Below are positions 7,490-15,473 of a stretch of 64,000 nt of DNA, in pieces. Origin of the DNA: an uncultured Bacillota bacterium (GTDB taxonomy: Bacteria; Bacillota; Clostridia; Christensenellales; QAND01); the NCBI GenBank assembly GCA_905188085.1, contig CAJJKN010000001.1:1-64000 (forward strand), read 5' to 3'. The translations under genes were made by a program, and so were the position numbers. Position 1 is the stretch's first letter. Every line of letters begins with the position of its first letter. A model generated the notes under the pieces. The model had not been told where the DNA came from. It ran no database searches and worked only from the letters and a program-made list of their open reading frames with translations.

Positions 7490-8875
7490 ATGCTGGAATT
7501 AGGAAAAAGAAACGTATTGGAAGAAAACGAATACGAATACGAGTTGCAGGATGTTGCGGAACCAAACTTATACAGAGAACTATACGAATACGATACGATC
7601 CCGAAAGTGTCGTTTAACCATCGGCTGGTGCCGCAGAAAATGCCGGACGAAATTTGGATTACGGACACCACGTTTCGCGATGGGCAGCAGGCGTGTTCTC
7701 CGTTTACGGTGGAACAGATTGTAGATGTCTACAAGATGCTGAGCAGGCTTTCCGGCCCGAAGGGCATTGTGCGGCAGAGCGAATTTTTCCTGTATACGGA
7801 AAAGGACAGGGCCGCCGTGCGTGCCTGCCAGGAGCTGGGGCTGCAATTTCCCGAGATTACGACCTGGATCAGAGCCAATGAAAACGATTTTGATTTGGTA
7901 AAGGAAATGGGCGTAAAGGAAACGGGGATTTTGGTTTCCTGTTCGGACTATCATATCTTTAAAAAGATGAATTTGACGCGCCGGCAGGCAGCGGACAAAT
8001 ATCTGGGGATTGTGAAGGATTGTTTGTCCCATGATATCATTCCGCGCTGCCATCTGGAGGACGCTACGCGAGCGGATGTATACGGATATGTGATCCCCTT
8101 TGCCACGGAACTGATGAAACTGTCCAAAGAAAGCGGCATTCCCATCAAAGTGCGCATTTGCGATACGATGGGGTTTGGCATTTCCTATCCCGGCGCATCG
8201 CTGCCGAGAAGCGTGCCGGGGCTGATCTACGGGCTAAACCATTATGCGCAGGTGCCCAGCGGACAGATTGAATGGCACGGCCATAACGATTTTTACAAAG
8301 TGGTTTCCAATGCCGGCACGGCCTGGCTGTATGGCGCCAGCGGGGTAAACTGTGCGCTTTTGGGCATCGGGGAAAGAACGGGCAACTGCCCGCTGGAGGC
8401 AATGGCGATAGAGTATGCTTCGCTCAGGGGCACAACGGACGGTATGGATCTTACGGCCATTACCGATATTGCCCGCTACTTTAGCGAAAAGATGAACATC
8501 CCCGTGCCGCCGAGAACGCCGTTTGTGGGCAAGTGGTTTAACACAACGCGGGCCGGCATTCATGCGGACGGGCTGATGAAAGATGAAGAGATCTACAATA
8601 TCTTTGATACGGACAAGATCTTAAACCGGCCGGCGATGGTGGCGGTGGACGCAACCAGCGGCGTGGCGGGCGTGGCGCATTGGGTAAACGGTATGTTTAA
8701 CTTAAAACAGGACAAGGCTTTGGATAAAAAGCATCCTGCGATTTTGGAAATGCGCAGACGCATCGACGAACTGTATGCAGAAGGCCGCAACTCCGTAATG
8801 ACGGAAGAAGAACTGCTGGCGCTTTTGGAACAGAGTGACCCGGCTTTGTATCGGAGCTTGATGCAAAATATATAA
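7490..8875 (+). CDS. Re-citrate synthase / isopropylmalate-homocitrate synthase family enzyme
   Basis: A 461-residue DRE-TIM metallolyase. It carries ITDTTFRDGQQ at about 55, an EWHGHNDF metal-binding segment, GIGERTGNCPLE and a terminal ARAGIHADG-like stretch. It lacks the C-terminal allosteric leucine-binding domain of LeuA. The pattern (FFLYTEKDR, ITTWIRANENDF, SCSDYHIF) matches my memory of the Re-citrate synthase of Clostridium kluyveri, which condenses acetyl-CoA with oxaloacetate. Database entries of this type are often named 2-isopropylmalate synthase. No citrate synthase or leu genes lie nearby. The neighbouring aminotransferase fits a route from oxaloacetate to glutamate. Family firm, substrate inferred. 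Confidence 0.85.
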   Translation: MLELGKRNVLEENEYEYELQDVAEPNLYRELYEYDTIPKVSFNHRLVPQKMPDEIWITDTTFRDGQQACSPFTVEQIVDVYKMLSRLSGPKGIVRQSEFFLYTEKDRAAVRACQELGLQFPEITTWIRANENDFDLVKEMGVKETGILVSCSDYHIFKKMNLTRRQAADKYLGIVKDCLSHDIIPRCHLEDATRADVYGYVIPFATELMKLSKESGIPIKVRICDTMGFGISYPGASLPRSVPGLIYGLNHYAQVPSGQIEWHGHNDFYKVVSNAGTAWLYGASGVNCALLGIGERTGNCPLEAMAIEYASLRGTTDGMDLTAITDIARYFSEKMNIPVPPRTPFVGKWFNTTRAGIHADGLMKDEEIYNIFDTDKILNRPAMVAVDATSGVAGVAHWVNGMFNLKQDKALDKKHPAILEMRRRIDELYAEGRNSVMTEEELLALLEQSDPALYRSLMQNI

Positions 8876-8884
8876 AACCCATCG

Positions 8885-8910
8885 GCGAGGGGAACTTCCC
8901 CTCGCTTTTT
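8885..8910 (+). terminator. Terminator after the citrate-synthase-like gene
   Basis: GCGAGGGG (8885-8892) and CCCCTCGC (8898-8905) form a GC-rich stem followed by TTTTT. Confidence 0.9.
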
Positions 8911-8987
8911 GTATGTTGGGGTGGAAAAACAGGGACGGTTGTATTATAATAAAAGCGAACCACCAAATACTTATGGAGGTGTAAGGT

Positions 8988-9401
8988 ATGATCGGATTTG
9001 TATGTGGAGTGAAAGGCTCCGGAAAGACCAAGAAGATGGTTGAAATGGCCAATGGCATTGTGAATGATGCGCTGGGGAAAGTCGTTTTTGTGGATGACAA
9101 TACCCGCCACATGTTTAACTTGAAACATAGCATTCGCCTGGTCACAACCGATGATTTTGCACTGAATAACCATGATTCGATTTATGGATTCCTTGTCGGT
9201 TTGATAGCAGGCGATTTTGATATTCATACCATTTTTGTGGATAGCTTTTTGCGGATGACAAACAGCAGCGTCACGGAAGTGGAACCGCTGGTTCGGCGTT
9301 TAGAACCGATTATGGAACAAAACAATGTACGGCTGATTCTTTCCATTTCGGCCGATGTTGAAAATGTTCCGGACTATATGAAGGAAAAGGCGATTGATTG
9401 A
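8988..9401 (+). CDS. Small P-loop protein of unknown function
   Basis: A 137-residue protein with a Walker A motif at the very start (GVKGSGKT, residues 7-14) and a likely Walker B in HTIFVDS near residue 80. The rest is a compact alpha/beta sheet pattern with no further domain, so it is a minimal ATP/GTP-binding protein resembling the core of thymidine-kinase-like or twitching-type P-loop folds. A strong GGAGGTG ribosome-binding site precedes the ATG and a TATAAT lies at 8945. It overlaps the threonine synthase start by 4 bp, so translation is coupled. I do not recognise a named family; no function is assigned. Confidence 0.8.
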   Translation: MIGFVCGVKGSGKTKKMVEMANGIVNDALGKVVFVDDNTRHMFNLKHSIRLVTTDDFALNNHDSIYGFLVGLIAGDFDIHTIFVDSFLRMTNSSVTEVEPLVRRLEPIMEQNNVRLILSISADVENVPDYMKEKAID

Positions 9402-10885
9402 CGATGATGTCTTTAATTTCTACGCGTACAGCGTCTACTGCTTCGCCGTTTGAAGCAGTGCTCTGTGGGTTGGCACCAGATGGCGGGCTTTATGTGCCCG
9501 CCTCTTTGCCGGCATGGACTTTAGACCAGATCCAAGCGCTGGCGGGTTTGCCGTATGAACAGGCAGCCGCTCGGGTTTTGCACGGCTTTTTTGATGCCGT
9601 TCCCATGGAGGAAATGCAAAATTTGACAAAGCAGGCCTATGCCTCTTTTACCGATGAAAAAAGAGTGCCTGTTTCGGAGATTGAACCGGGGCTTTATGCC
9701 ATGGAGCTGTATCACGGGCCGACGCTGGCGTTCAAAGATGTGGCGTTGCAGCTGCTGCCGCTGTTGATGGCGTATAGCGCCAAGGCGGTTGGCAAAAAGG
9801 AAAAATCGCTGGTTTTGGTAGCCACCAGCGGCGATACGGGCAAGGCGGCCCTGGAGGGCTTTGCGGATAAGGCGGATACGGCGATTGTGGTCTGTTATCC
9901 CAATGACGGGGTTTCCCCGGCGCAAAGGCTGCAAATGGTCACGCAAAAGGGAGATAATGTTTGCGTAACGGCCGTAGAGGGCAATTTTGACGATTGCCAA
10001 AACGGCGTAAAACGTTTGATGGGAGACCGGGCATTCCACAAGATGGTAGAGGAAAACGGATATACCATCACCAGCGCAAACTCCATTAACTTTGGCCGTT
10101 TGGTGCCGCAGATTGTCTACTATTTTACCAGCTATGCCGAATTGCTGCGCCGCGGTGAAATACAATTGGGTGAACTGCTGGATTTTGTCGTGCCGACGGG
10201 TAATTTCGGCGATATCTTGGCCGGCTGGTATGCCAAAAAGATGGGGTTGCCGGTAGGGAAACTGATTTGCGCCAGCAATAAAAACAACGTTTTGAGCCGG
10301 TTTTTTGAAACGGGCACCTACGATTGCAGCGGAGAGTTGTATAAAACCACTTCGCCCAGCATGGATATTTTGATTTCTTCCAACCTGGAACGCTTGCTGT
10401 TTGAATTAACGGAAAAAGATCCGGAGCCGATCCGGACGTGGATGGAGCAGCGCACGGCGCAAAAACGCTTTACTGTGGAAGAAAATTTGATGGAAAAAGC
10501 ACGCGAAGATTTCTATGCGGCCTGGGCGGATGACAAAGCGGCCAGCCGCGCCATCGGCGATGTGTTTGCAGCGCATAATGTGTTATTGGATCCGCACAGC
10601 GCTGTGGGGTATTGTGCATATCAACAATACAAAAAAGAGCAAAACAGCGATCATAAAACAGTATTGCTGTGTACGGCCAGCCCGTACAAATTTGCTGCCA
10701 CGGTATTGTCCGCTCTGGGCCATACGGCAGATAGGCAGGAACAGACCGCCAAAGCCCTGGCGCAGGCTTCCGGCAAACCGGTGCCGCAGGCCATTTTGGA
10801 TTTGTTTACGGCAGAGCAAAAGCATTTCCACTGCGTAGCGCCGGAAGAATTGGACAACCTGGTAAAGGAATTTTTGCAAAAATAA
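9398..10885 (+). CDS. thrC: Threonine synthase
   Basis: Converts O-phosphohomoserine to threonine with PLP. The protein is 495 residues, the fungal/enterobacterial-type length. The PLP Lys lies in GPTLAFKDVALQ, with the phosphate-binding VATSGDTGKAALEG and the SANSINFGRL motif. The best-spaced start is TTG at 9398, overlapping the previous stop (TTGA) 7 bp after AAAAGG; ATG at 9404 or 9407 is possible. It is followed at 10885 by a DUF503 gene in a TAATG overlap. No hom or thrB gene lies in the window. Confidence 0.95.
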   Translation: MTMMSLISTRTASTASPFEAVLCGLAPDGGLYVPASLPAWTLDQIQALAGLPYEQAAARVLHGFFDAVPMEEMQNLTKQAYASFTDEKRVPVSEIEPGLYAMELYHGPTLAFKDVALQLLPLLMAYSAKAVGKKEKSLVLVATSGDTGKAALEGFADKADTAIVVCYPNDGVSPAQRLQMVTQKGDNVCVTAVEGNFDDCQNGVKRLMGDRAFHKMVEENGYTITSANSINFGRLVPQIVYYFTSYAELLRRGEIQLGELLDFVVPTGNFGDILAGWYAKKMGLPVGKLICASNKNNVLSRFFETGTYDCSGELYKTTSPSMDILISSNLERLLFELTEKDPEPIRTWMEQRTAQKRFTVEENLMEKAREDFYAAWADDKAASRAIGDVFAAHNVLLDPHSAVGYCAYQQYKKEQNSDHKTVLLCTASPYKFAATVLSALGHTADRQEQTAKALAQASGKPVPQAILDLFTAEQKHFHCVAPEELDNLVKEFLQK

Positions 10886-11166
10886 TGAGAATTGCGGCGC
10901 TGTTGATCACGGCCTATGTGGCGGAGAGCAATTCGCTGAAAGATAAGCGCAGCGTGATAAAGCAATGGCAGGCCCGGCTGAGAAAAGAGTATGGCGCCTC
11001 GGTTTGCGAAGAGGCCTATCAAAACCATCGAAAATGGATGGGGCTGGGGGTTGCGCTGGCGTGTGCAGATGAGACAATAGCGCATCAACGGATACAGAAA
11101 ATAGAGCAGATTTTGTATGAAGATGAGCGATTGTCGCGCCTGGATATTGTAGAGAAAATCTATTAA
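10885..11166 (+). CDS. DUF503 family protein (YlxP-like)
   Basis: A 93-residue protein with the family pattern: an N-terminal strand, SNSLKDKRSVIKQW, then a second strand region with MGLGVALACAD. In many Firmicutes a relative (YlxP) is encoded next to infB and rbfA and is linked to ribosome maturation. Here it sits between thrC and trpS instead. The ATG shares a base with the thrC stop codon, so translation is coupled. Family assignment is good; role unknown. Confidence 0.85.
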   Translation: MRIAALLITAYVAESNSLKDKRSVIKQWQARLRKEYGASVCEEAYQNHRKWMGLGVALACADETIAHQRIQKIEQILYEDERLSRLDIVEKIY

Positions 11167-11184
11167 AAAGGAATGGATGTACCG

Positions 11185-12186
11185 ATGGAAAAGAAAAAGG
11201 TAGTGTATAGTGCGATTCAGCCGTCCGGCATGCTGACGCTGGGCAATTATGTGGGCGCCATACGCAATTGGGAAAAGATGCAGGAGGAGTTTGACTGTAT
11301 TTATTGCGTGGCAAACATGCATGCTATTACAGTGCGCCAGGAACCGGCTGTGCTGCGCCGCAGAACGCTGGAAACCTATGCGTTGCTGATGGCCTGCGGC
11401 ATAGACGCTGAAAAATCCATTCTGTATGTGCAAAGCCATGTGCCGGAGCATGCGCAGCTTTCCTGGGCGCTGAACTGCTACACCTATATGGGTGAACTGA
11501 GCCGGATGACGCAGTTTAAGGATAAAAGCGAAAAGCACCCGGACAACATCAATGCGGGGCTGTTTGATTATCCGGTGTTGATGGCGGCGGACATTTTGCT
11601 GTATCAGGCGGACCTGGTGCCGGTGGGTACAGACCAAAAACAGCATCTGGAAATTACGCGGGACATTGCAGAGCGGTTTAACAACCTGTATGGAGAAACC
11701 TTCACCATTCCGGAAGGATATATCCCGCCGGTAGGCGCCCGCATTATGAGCCTGCAGGAGCCGGATCATAAGATGAGCAAATCCGATAAAAACGAAAACG
11801 GATACATTGCGTTGCTGGATCCGCCGGATGTGATTACAAGAAAATTCAAACGCGCAATTACCGATTCCGATACGGAAAACGCCATTCGCGTGGCACCGGA
11901 AAAACCGGGCGTAAGCAATTTGATCGGGATCTATTCCGTGTTGACCAATAAAACCACGGAGCAGGTGGAACAGGAGTTTGCCGGGAAAGGCTACGGCGCG
12001 TTTAAGCCTGCGGTGGCGGAAGCGGTTGTGGAAACGCTGAAACCGATCCAGGAAAAATACAAGACCTATTTGGCGGACAAAGCGCAGCTGGAAACGCTGA
12101 TGAAGCAGGGAGCAGAAAAAGCGGAGAGCATTGCGCGGCGTACGCTGAGAAAAGCCTATAAGAAGATTGGATTTTATCAGATCTGA
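11185..12186 (+). CDS. trpS: Tryptophanyl-tRNA synthetase
   Basis: A class I aminoacyl-tRNA synthetase of about 333 residues. It has the HIGH-equivalent TLGNYVGAI after the typical AIQPSG start, and KMSKS in DHKMSKSDKNE. It charges tRNA-Trp in the cytoplasm. The start at 11185 is chosen because family members begin a few residues before VYSAIQPSG; an in-frame ATG at 11173 would add four residues but has AAGGA only 1-2 bp away. No T-box leader is possible in the 18-bp gap after the DUF503 gene. Confidence 0.96.
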   Translation: MEKKKVVYSAIQPSGMLTLGNYVGAIRNWEKMQEEFDCIYCVANMHAITVRQEPAVLRRRTLETYALLMACGIDAEKSILYVQSHVPEHAQLSWALNCYTYMGELSRMTQFKDKSEKHPDNINAGLFDYPVLMAADILLYQADLVPVGTDQKQHLEITRDIAERFNNLYGETFTIPEGYIPPVGARIMSLQEPDHKMSKSDKNENGYIALLDPPDVITRKFKRAITDSDTENAIRVAPEKPGVSNLIGIYSVLTNKTTEQVEQEFAGKGYGAFKPAVAEAVVETLKPIQEKYKTYLADKAQLETLMKQGAEKAESIARRTLRKAYKKIGFYQI

Positions 12187-12257
12187 TTTTCAAAGGAAAA
12201 GATGCCTTTGAGGCCAAGGCGGCAGCCTATGGTTTCGTGCAGATAAACAGAAGGAAA

Positions 12258-12282
12258 AGCCACGGGGTTCCGTGGCTTTTTT
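12258..12282 (+). terminator. Terminator of the thrC-trpS unit
   Basis: AGCCACGG (12258-12265) and CCGTGGCT (12270-12277) with a four-base loop, followed by a T run. Confidence 0.9.
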
Positions 12283-12402
12283 GAAAAAGGAACGGTATAA
12301 AAGTGGCAAGAACATGACAATCTGTATGTGAAAGAAGAAAACGTGGGGTTTAGTGGAAAAAAAGGAACTTCCATGCTAAAATAAATATTCAGGAGGTGCG
12401 CC

Positions 12403-13230
12403 GTGTTTGGGTATATATCGCCGATACAGTCGGAGATGGAACCGCAGGATTGGGCGGCGTTCCGTGCTTTTTACTGTGGCACCTGCAAGCAGATGGGCCG
12501 TCTGGCCCGGATGACGCTGAGCTATGAATGCACTTTTTTGGCGGTGATGCGCGCAGGATGCGGAAATCCGCAGCCGGTTTGTCAAAAACGATGCGTGGCC
12601 AACCCGTTTAAAAAAGTGGATATGGTATTGTCGGAAGATACGTTGTATGCGGCAAAGATCAATACGCTGCTGGCGTATTATGATCTGTGCGATAAAATAC
12701 AAGACGGCGCGGGGAAGACGATCCGGTTGTTGCGATTTTTTCTGGCGCCCAAGGCAAGGAAGATCAGAAAGCAGCTGCCGGAGGTGGACAAAACCATTCG
12801 CGAACAGCTAAAAGAGTTGGACAAGCTGCAAAAAAACAACAGCGCAGAGGTGGACAGCGCTGCGGACACGTTTGCCGTATTGCTGCAAACGGTAGCGGCG
12901 CCCGGGGCAGACCGGCAAGGCCCGCTGGGGCGGTTTTTTTACAACATCGGCCGTTGGATTTATTTGCAAGACGCGATGAACGATTTTGAACAGGATATTT
13001 ATGAAAACCAATACAATGTGTTGGTAAACCGATATCATTCGCTGGAAAAAGCGCAGGACGCCATGGAGTTTTCGCTGTGGCATACGCTGGGAGAGGCGGA
13101 TGTATGTATTGAGCAGCTAAAGCCCGGGCCGCAGGTGGCGGGCATTGTGGAACATATGATTGCTTGTGCGCTGCCGGAAAAAACGGAAGCGGCATTGGAT
13201 AGAGGAGGAGACGGCGCTGAATCCATATGA
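12403..13230 (+). CDS. DUF5685 family protein
   Basis: A 275-residue protein with the DUF5685 layout: FGYI at the N-terminus, the YCGTCKQMG Cys pair near residue 25, LSYECTFLAVM, and a long helical C-terminal half with DAMNDFEQDIYENQYN. The DAxxDFExD pattern recalls trans-prenyltransferase-type helical folds, but no activity is known. Start is GTG at 12403 after AGGAGGTG. The 3' end overlaps the J-domain gene, a pairing I know from other Clostridia. The two products may act together. Confidence 0.75.
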   Translation: MFGYISPIQSEMEPQDWAAFRAFYCGTCKQMGRLARMTLSYECTFLAVMRAGCGNPQPVCQKRCVANPFKKVDMVLSEDTLYAAKINTLLAYYDLCDKIQDGAGKTIRLLRFFLAPKARKIRKQLPEVDKTIREQLKELDKLQKNNSAEVDSAADTFAVLLQTVAAPGADRQGPLGRFFYNIGRWIYLQDAMNDFEQDIYENQYNVLVNRYHSLEKAQDAMEFSLWHTLGEADVCIEQLKPGPQVAGIVEHMIACALPEKTEAALDRGGDGAESI

Positions 13231-13864
13231 TGTGCTGGGTGTGAAACCAGGGGCCAGCGAAGAGGAAATTAAAAAAGCCTACCGGGCTCTGGTAAAAAAA
13301 TGGCATCCGGATCAATATCAAAATACACCAAAGCATGATGAAGCGGTAGAAAAGATGAAAGAGATCAACGCCGCCTACGATATGCTGACGGGGAAAAACG
13401 TAACCCCCAACTTTGGGCAGCAGGGCAATGCCGGCTACGGCGGCGCAGGCTATGGCCAACAGGGCTATGCCGGCCAGGGCGCAAACAGCAAAGAGCAGGT
13501 GTTTCAATATGTTCGTATGCTGTTGCAGATGGGGGATTGGCGCCGCGCGGAAATGTTTTTAATGCAGGTGCAGGAGCGCACGGCGGAATGGCATTTTTTA
13601 ATGGGCATGACATTTTGGCAAAGCGGCCGATACGACAGCGCGCGGATTCATTTGACCCAGGCGGTGCAGATGGAGCCCGGCAACGTGGAATACAGGCAAA
13701 ATAAAGAGCAGTTTGACAAGCGCGGCACGCAATTCCGCGGCACGCGTCGGCGTCCGATGAACAACCAGGAGCTTTGCTGCTGCAGCGCAATGTGCGCCAT
13801 GACGGCGGCTTCAACGCTGCGGGGCGGCGGTTTGCCCTGCATGTTCTTCCCGTTCTTTTGCTAG
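13217..13864 (+). CDS. J-domain protein with TPR-like middle and Cys-rich hydrophobic tail
   Basis: The protein begins at its J domain: NPYDVLGVKPGASEEEIKKAYR, then KKWHPDQYQ with the HPD tripeptide that stimulates Hsp70/DnaK ATPase. A Gly/Tyr/Gln-rich linker follows, then a TPR-like helical pair (WRRAEMFLMQVQERTAEW, SGRYDSARIHLTQAV). The tail ELCCCSAMCAMTAAS is Cys-rich and hydrophobic, perhaps membrane-associated or acylated. The perfect AGGAGGAG (13203-13210) sits 6 bp before a CTG at 13217, the only codon there that would start directly before NPYD. A TTG at 13160 would add 19 residues inside DUF5685. CTG initiation is likely but not certain. Confidence 0.8.
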   Translation: MNPYDVLGVKPGASEEEIKKAYRALVKKWHPDQYQNTPKHDEAVEKMKEINAAYDMLTGKNVTPNFGQQGNAGYGGAGYGQQGYAGQGANSKEQVFQYVRMLLQMGDWRRAEMFLMQVQERTAEWHFLMGMTFWQSGRYDSARIHLTQAVQMEPGNVEYRQNKEQFDKRGTQFRGTRRRPMNNQELCCCSAMCAMTAASTLRGGGLPCMFFPFFC

Positions 13865-13879
13865 ATATAGGAGGTTTCC

Positions 13880-14404
13880 ATGAAGGGAAAACGTCAAAAA
13901 TCCGGTAAATTGACGGCGCTTGCTTGCATGTTTGCCATGATGATCAGCTTGTTTTTGTATGTTTCCGTGCTGATGCCTCGGTTTATGACCATCTTAATGC
14001 TCTTCTTTGCAAGCTCTCTGCTCGGCTGTCTTGTGGTGGAAGGGGAATTTGGCAAGGCGTTTTGCGTCTATATCATTACAAGCGTTTTCGGCCTGTTTAT
14101 GGTGGGCGGCCTATACGGCATGATGCCCTACTTTCTGTTTTGCGGATGGTATCCGATTTTAAAATTCTTTTTGGAGGAATCCAAGGATAAAATTGTGGTT
14201 TTTGCTATAAAGATGATGTTGTTTAATCTGTTGATGGCGCTGAGCATTTTTTTGGCACCGCAGCCGATTTTTACTCCCTATGCGGCGCATTTGCCGGGCT
14301 GGGCGATTGCGGCGCTGCTGAATGTAGGGTTTTTGCTATACGATGGCTGGTGTTATCTGGTGGCAGGGGTGTATATTGGGCACGTCAGACAACATTTATT
14401 ATAA
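13880..14404 (+). CDS. Polytopic membrane protein of unknown family
   Basis: A 174-residue protein with a basic N-terminus (KGKRQKSGK) and about five hydrophobic segments, ending YIGHVRQHLL. The gene follows the J-domain gene by 15 bp with GGAGG before ATG and ends at a terminator, so it belongs to the DUF5685 operon. Its small size and lack of charged residues within helices resemble ECF-type or DUF2232-like integral proteins, but I cannot assign it. Confidence 0.75.
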   Translation: MKGKRQKSGKLTALACMFAMMISLFLYVSVLMPRFMTILMLFFASSLLGCLVVEGEFGKAFCVYIITSVFGLFMVGGLYGMMPYFLFCGWYPILKFFLEESKDKIVVFAIKMMLFNLLMALSIFLAPQPIFTPYAAHLPGWAIAALLNVGFLLYDGWCYLVAGVYIGHVRQHLL

Positions 14405-14406
14405 GA

Positions 14407-14428
14407 AAACGCCGGTGGGCGTTTTTTT
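14407..14428 (+). terminator. Terminator of the DUF5685 operon
   Basis: AAACGCC (14407-14413) and GGCGTTT (14418-14424) followed by T residues. Confidence 0.85.
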
Positions 14429-14443
14429 ATTAAAGAGGAAAAG

Positions 14444-14472
14444 TTGACAGAAAAGTATATATATAATAACAT
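14444..14472 (+). promoter_or_regulatory. Promoter region of the ArsR gene
   Basis: A consensus TTGACA at 14444-14449 is followed 17 bp later by TAACAT. An overlapping TATAAT (14462-14467) lies too close to serve that -35. The run of alternating TA (14456-14467) could be the repressor's own operator. Confidence 0.5.
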
Positions 14473-14510
14473 CATAATTGCTTTATATGTGTGTGGTGGG
14501 AGGAACAAAG

Positions 14511-14936
14511 ATGCAGGAGCAATGGCATAAGGATGAAACGATGGGCGCAGAGCCGGCAGAAAACCGGGCGCAAACGGAAAATGCGGCGGAAAGCTTGGAG
14601 CCGGTGCAAAAGATGAGCCAAATGCGGGAGCTTGTGATGGATTATGCGACCAGCCAGCAGGCGGCCCAGTTTTTCAAAACCTTTGCAGACGGCACAAGGC
14701 TGCGCTTGTTGCAGGCGCTAAGCGTGCGCGAACTGTGCGTGTCGGATTTGTGCGGGCTGCTGGAAATGTCTCAGCCGGCTGTCTCCAACCATTTGCGAGT
14801 GCTGAGCAATCAGCAAATTGTAAAATCCAGGCGAAGCGGGAAAAACATCTTTTATTCGCTGGATGACTGGCACATCAACGCCATCATCGGCATGGCGATG
14901 GAACATCTGTCAGCCGATTTGGCACAGCCGTGGTAA
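14511..14936 (+). CDS. ArsR/SmtB-family metal-responsive repressor
   Basis: A 141-residue winged-helix repressor with an unusual ~50-residue Glu/Gln-rich N-terminal extension. The core runs FFKTFADGTRLRLLQAL, ELCVSDLCGLL, MSQPAVSNHLRVL (recognition helix), SGKNIFYSLDDWH. Two metal sites of the family are partly present: Cys in ELCVSDL (alpha3 type) and D-x-H plus a His 11 residues on (DDWH...EH), three of the four CzrA alpha5 ligands; the fourth is Ala here. The start at 14511 follows GGGAGGA. No efflux gene adjoins it, so its target may be distant or itself. The inducing metal (Zn, Co or other) is uncertain. Confidence 0.85.
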   Translation: MQEQWHKDETMGAEPAENRAQTENAAESLEPVQKMSQMRELVMDYATSQQAAQFFKTFADGTRLRLLQALSVRELCVSDLCGLLEMSQPAVSNHLRVLSNQQIVKSRRSGKNIFYSLDDWHINAIIGMAMEHLSADLAQPW

Positions 14937-14945
14937 GATGGCAGT

Positions 14946-14974
14946 TTGCATAAACAAAGCAGCTCCCCTATAAT
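14946..14974 (+). promoter_or_regulatory. Sigma-A promoter of the FHA-ftsW-pbp-uvrC operon
   Basis: TTGCAT at 14946-14951, 17-bp spacer, TATAAT at 14969-14974; transcription should start just before the ribosome-binding site of the FHA gene. Confidence 0.8.
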
Positions 14975-15004
14975 AAGCTAAACACTGGAAGGAGAAAGAA
15001 TGTT

Positions 15005-15472
15005 TTGGCAGATACGGTGGTAAACATCATAACGGATATTTCCAGATTCTGGTTTTTGCTGATTACGCTTTATATTCTTATACGGCTGATTGATAATTCG
15101 CTTTCGGAATATGCGTTTAGAAAACAAATGCTCAATTACGGCCCGGGGCAGATTTTTGGAGAATTGGTGGTGCAGAGCCCTGCGGATACAAAAGGGAAAT
15201 TGAATCCGCCGCAAAGGTATGGCCTAAAATGGGAAAATACCATTGGAAGCAACCGGCTTTGCGATGTATGCATAGAGGATAAAACGGTGGCAAAGCGCCA
15301 TGCCGTTTTGTATATGGCAAAGGGACAGGCGTATGTATCTCCGCTGGGGCATGCGGAAATTATGATCAACGGAAAGCCGGCAGAACGCGGGGATGAAGTG
15401 TTTAACGGCGATGTATTAACCCTGGGGCACACAAGCCTGCGCTTGAATCTTTATGAGGAAGAGGAGGCATAG
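15005..15472 (+). CDS. Membrane-anchored FHA-domain protein
   Basis: A 155-residue protein: one N-terminal membrane helix (FWFLLITLYILIRLI), a linker, then an FHA domain (about 70-150) with the conserved GSNRLCDVCIED, SRH-like AKRH and GDVLTLG segments. FHA domains bind phosphothreonine, usually made by a PASTA-type Ser/Thr kinase. It is the first gene of a cluster with a SEDS glycosyltransferase and a class B PBP, as in the actinobacterial fha-rodA-pbpA group, so it probably ties wall synthesis to phosphorylation. Start is TTG at 15005 after GGAG at 14991; no in-frame ATG lies nearby. No kinase gene is in the window. Confidence 0.85.
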   Translation: MADTVVNIITDISRFWFLLITLYILIRLIDNSLSEYAFRKQMLNYGPGQIFGELVVQSPADTKGKLNPPQRYGLKWENTIGSNRLCDVCIEDKTVAKRHAVLYMAKGQAYVSPLGHAEIMINGKPAERGDEVFNGDVLTLGHTSLRLNLYEEEEA

Positions 15473-15473
15473 C

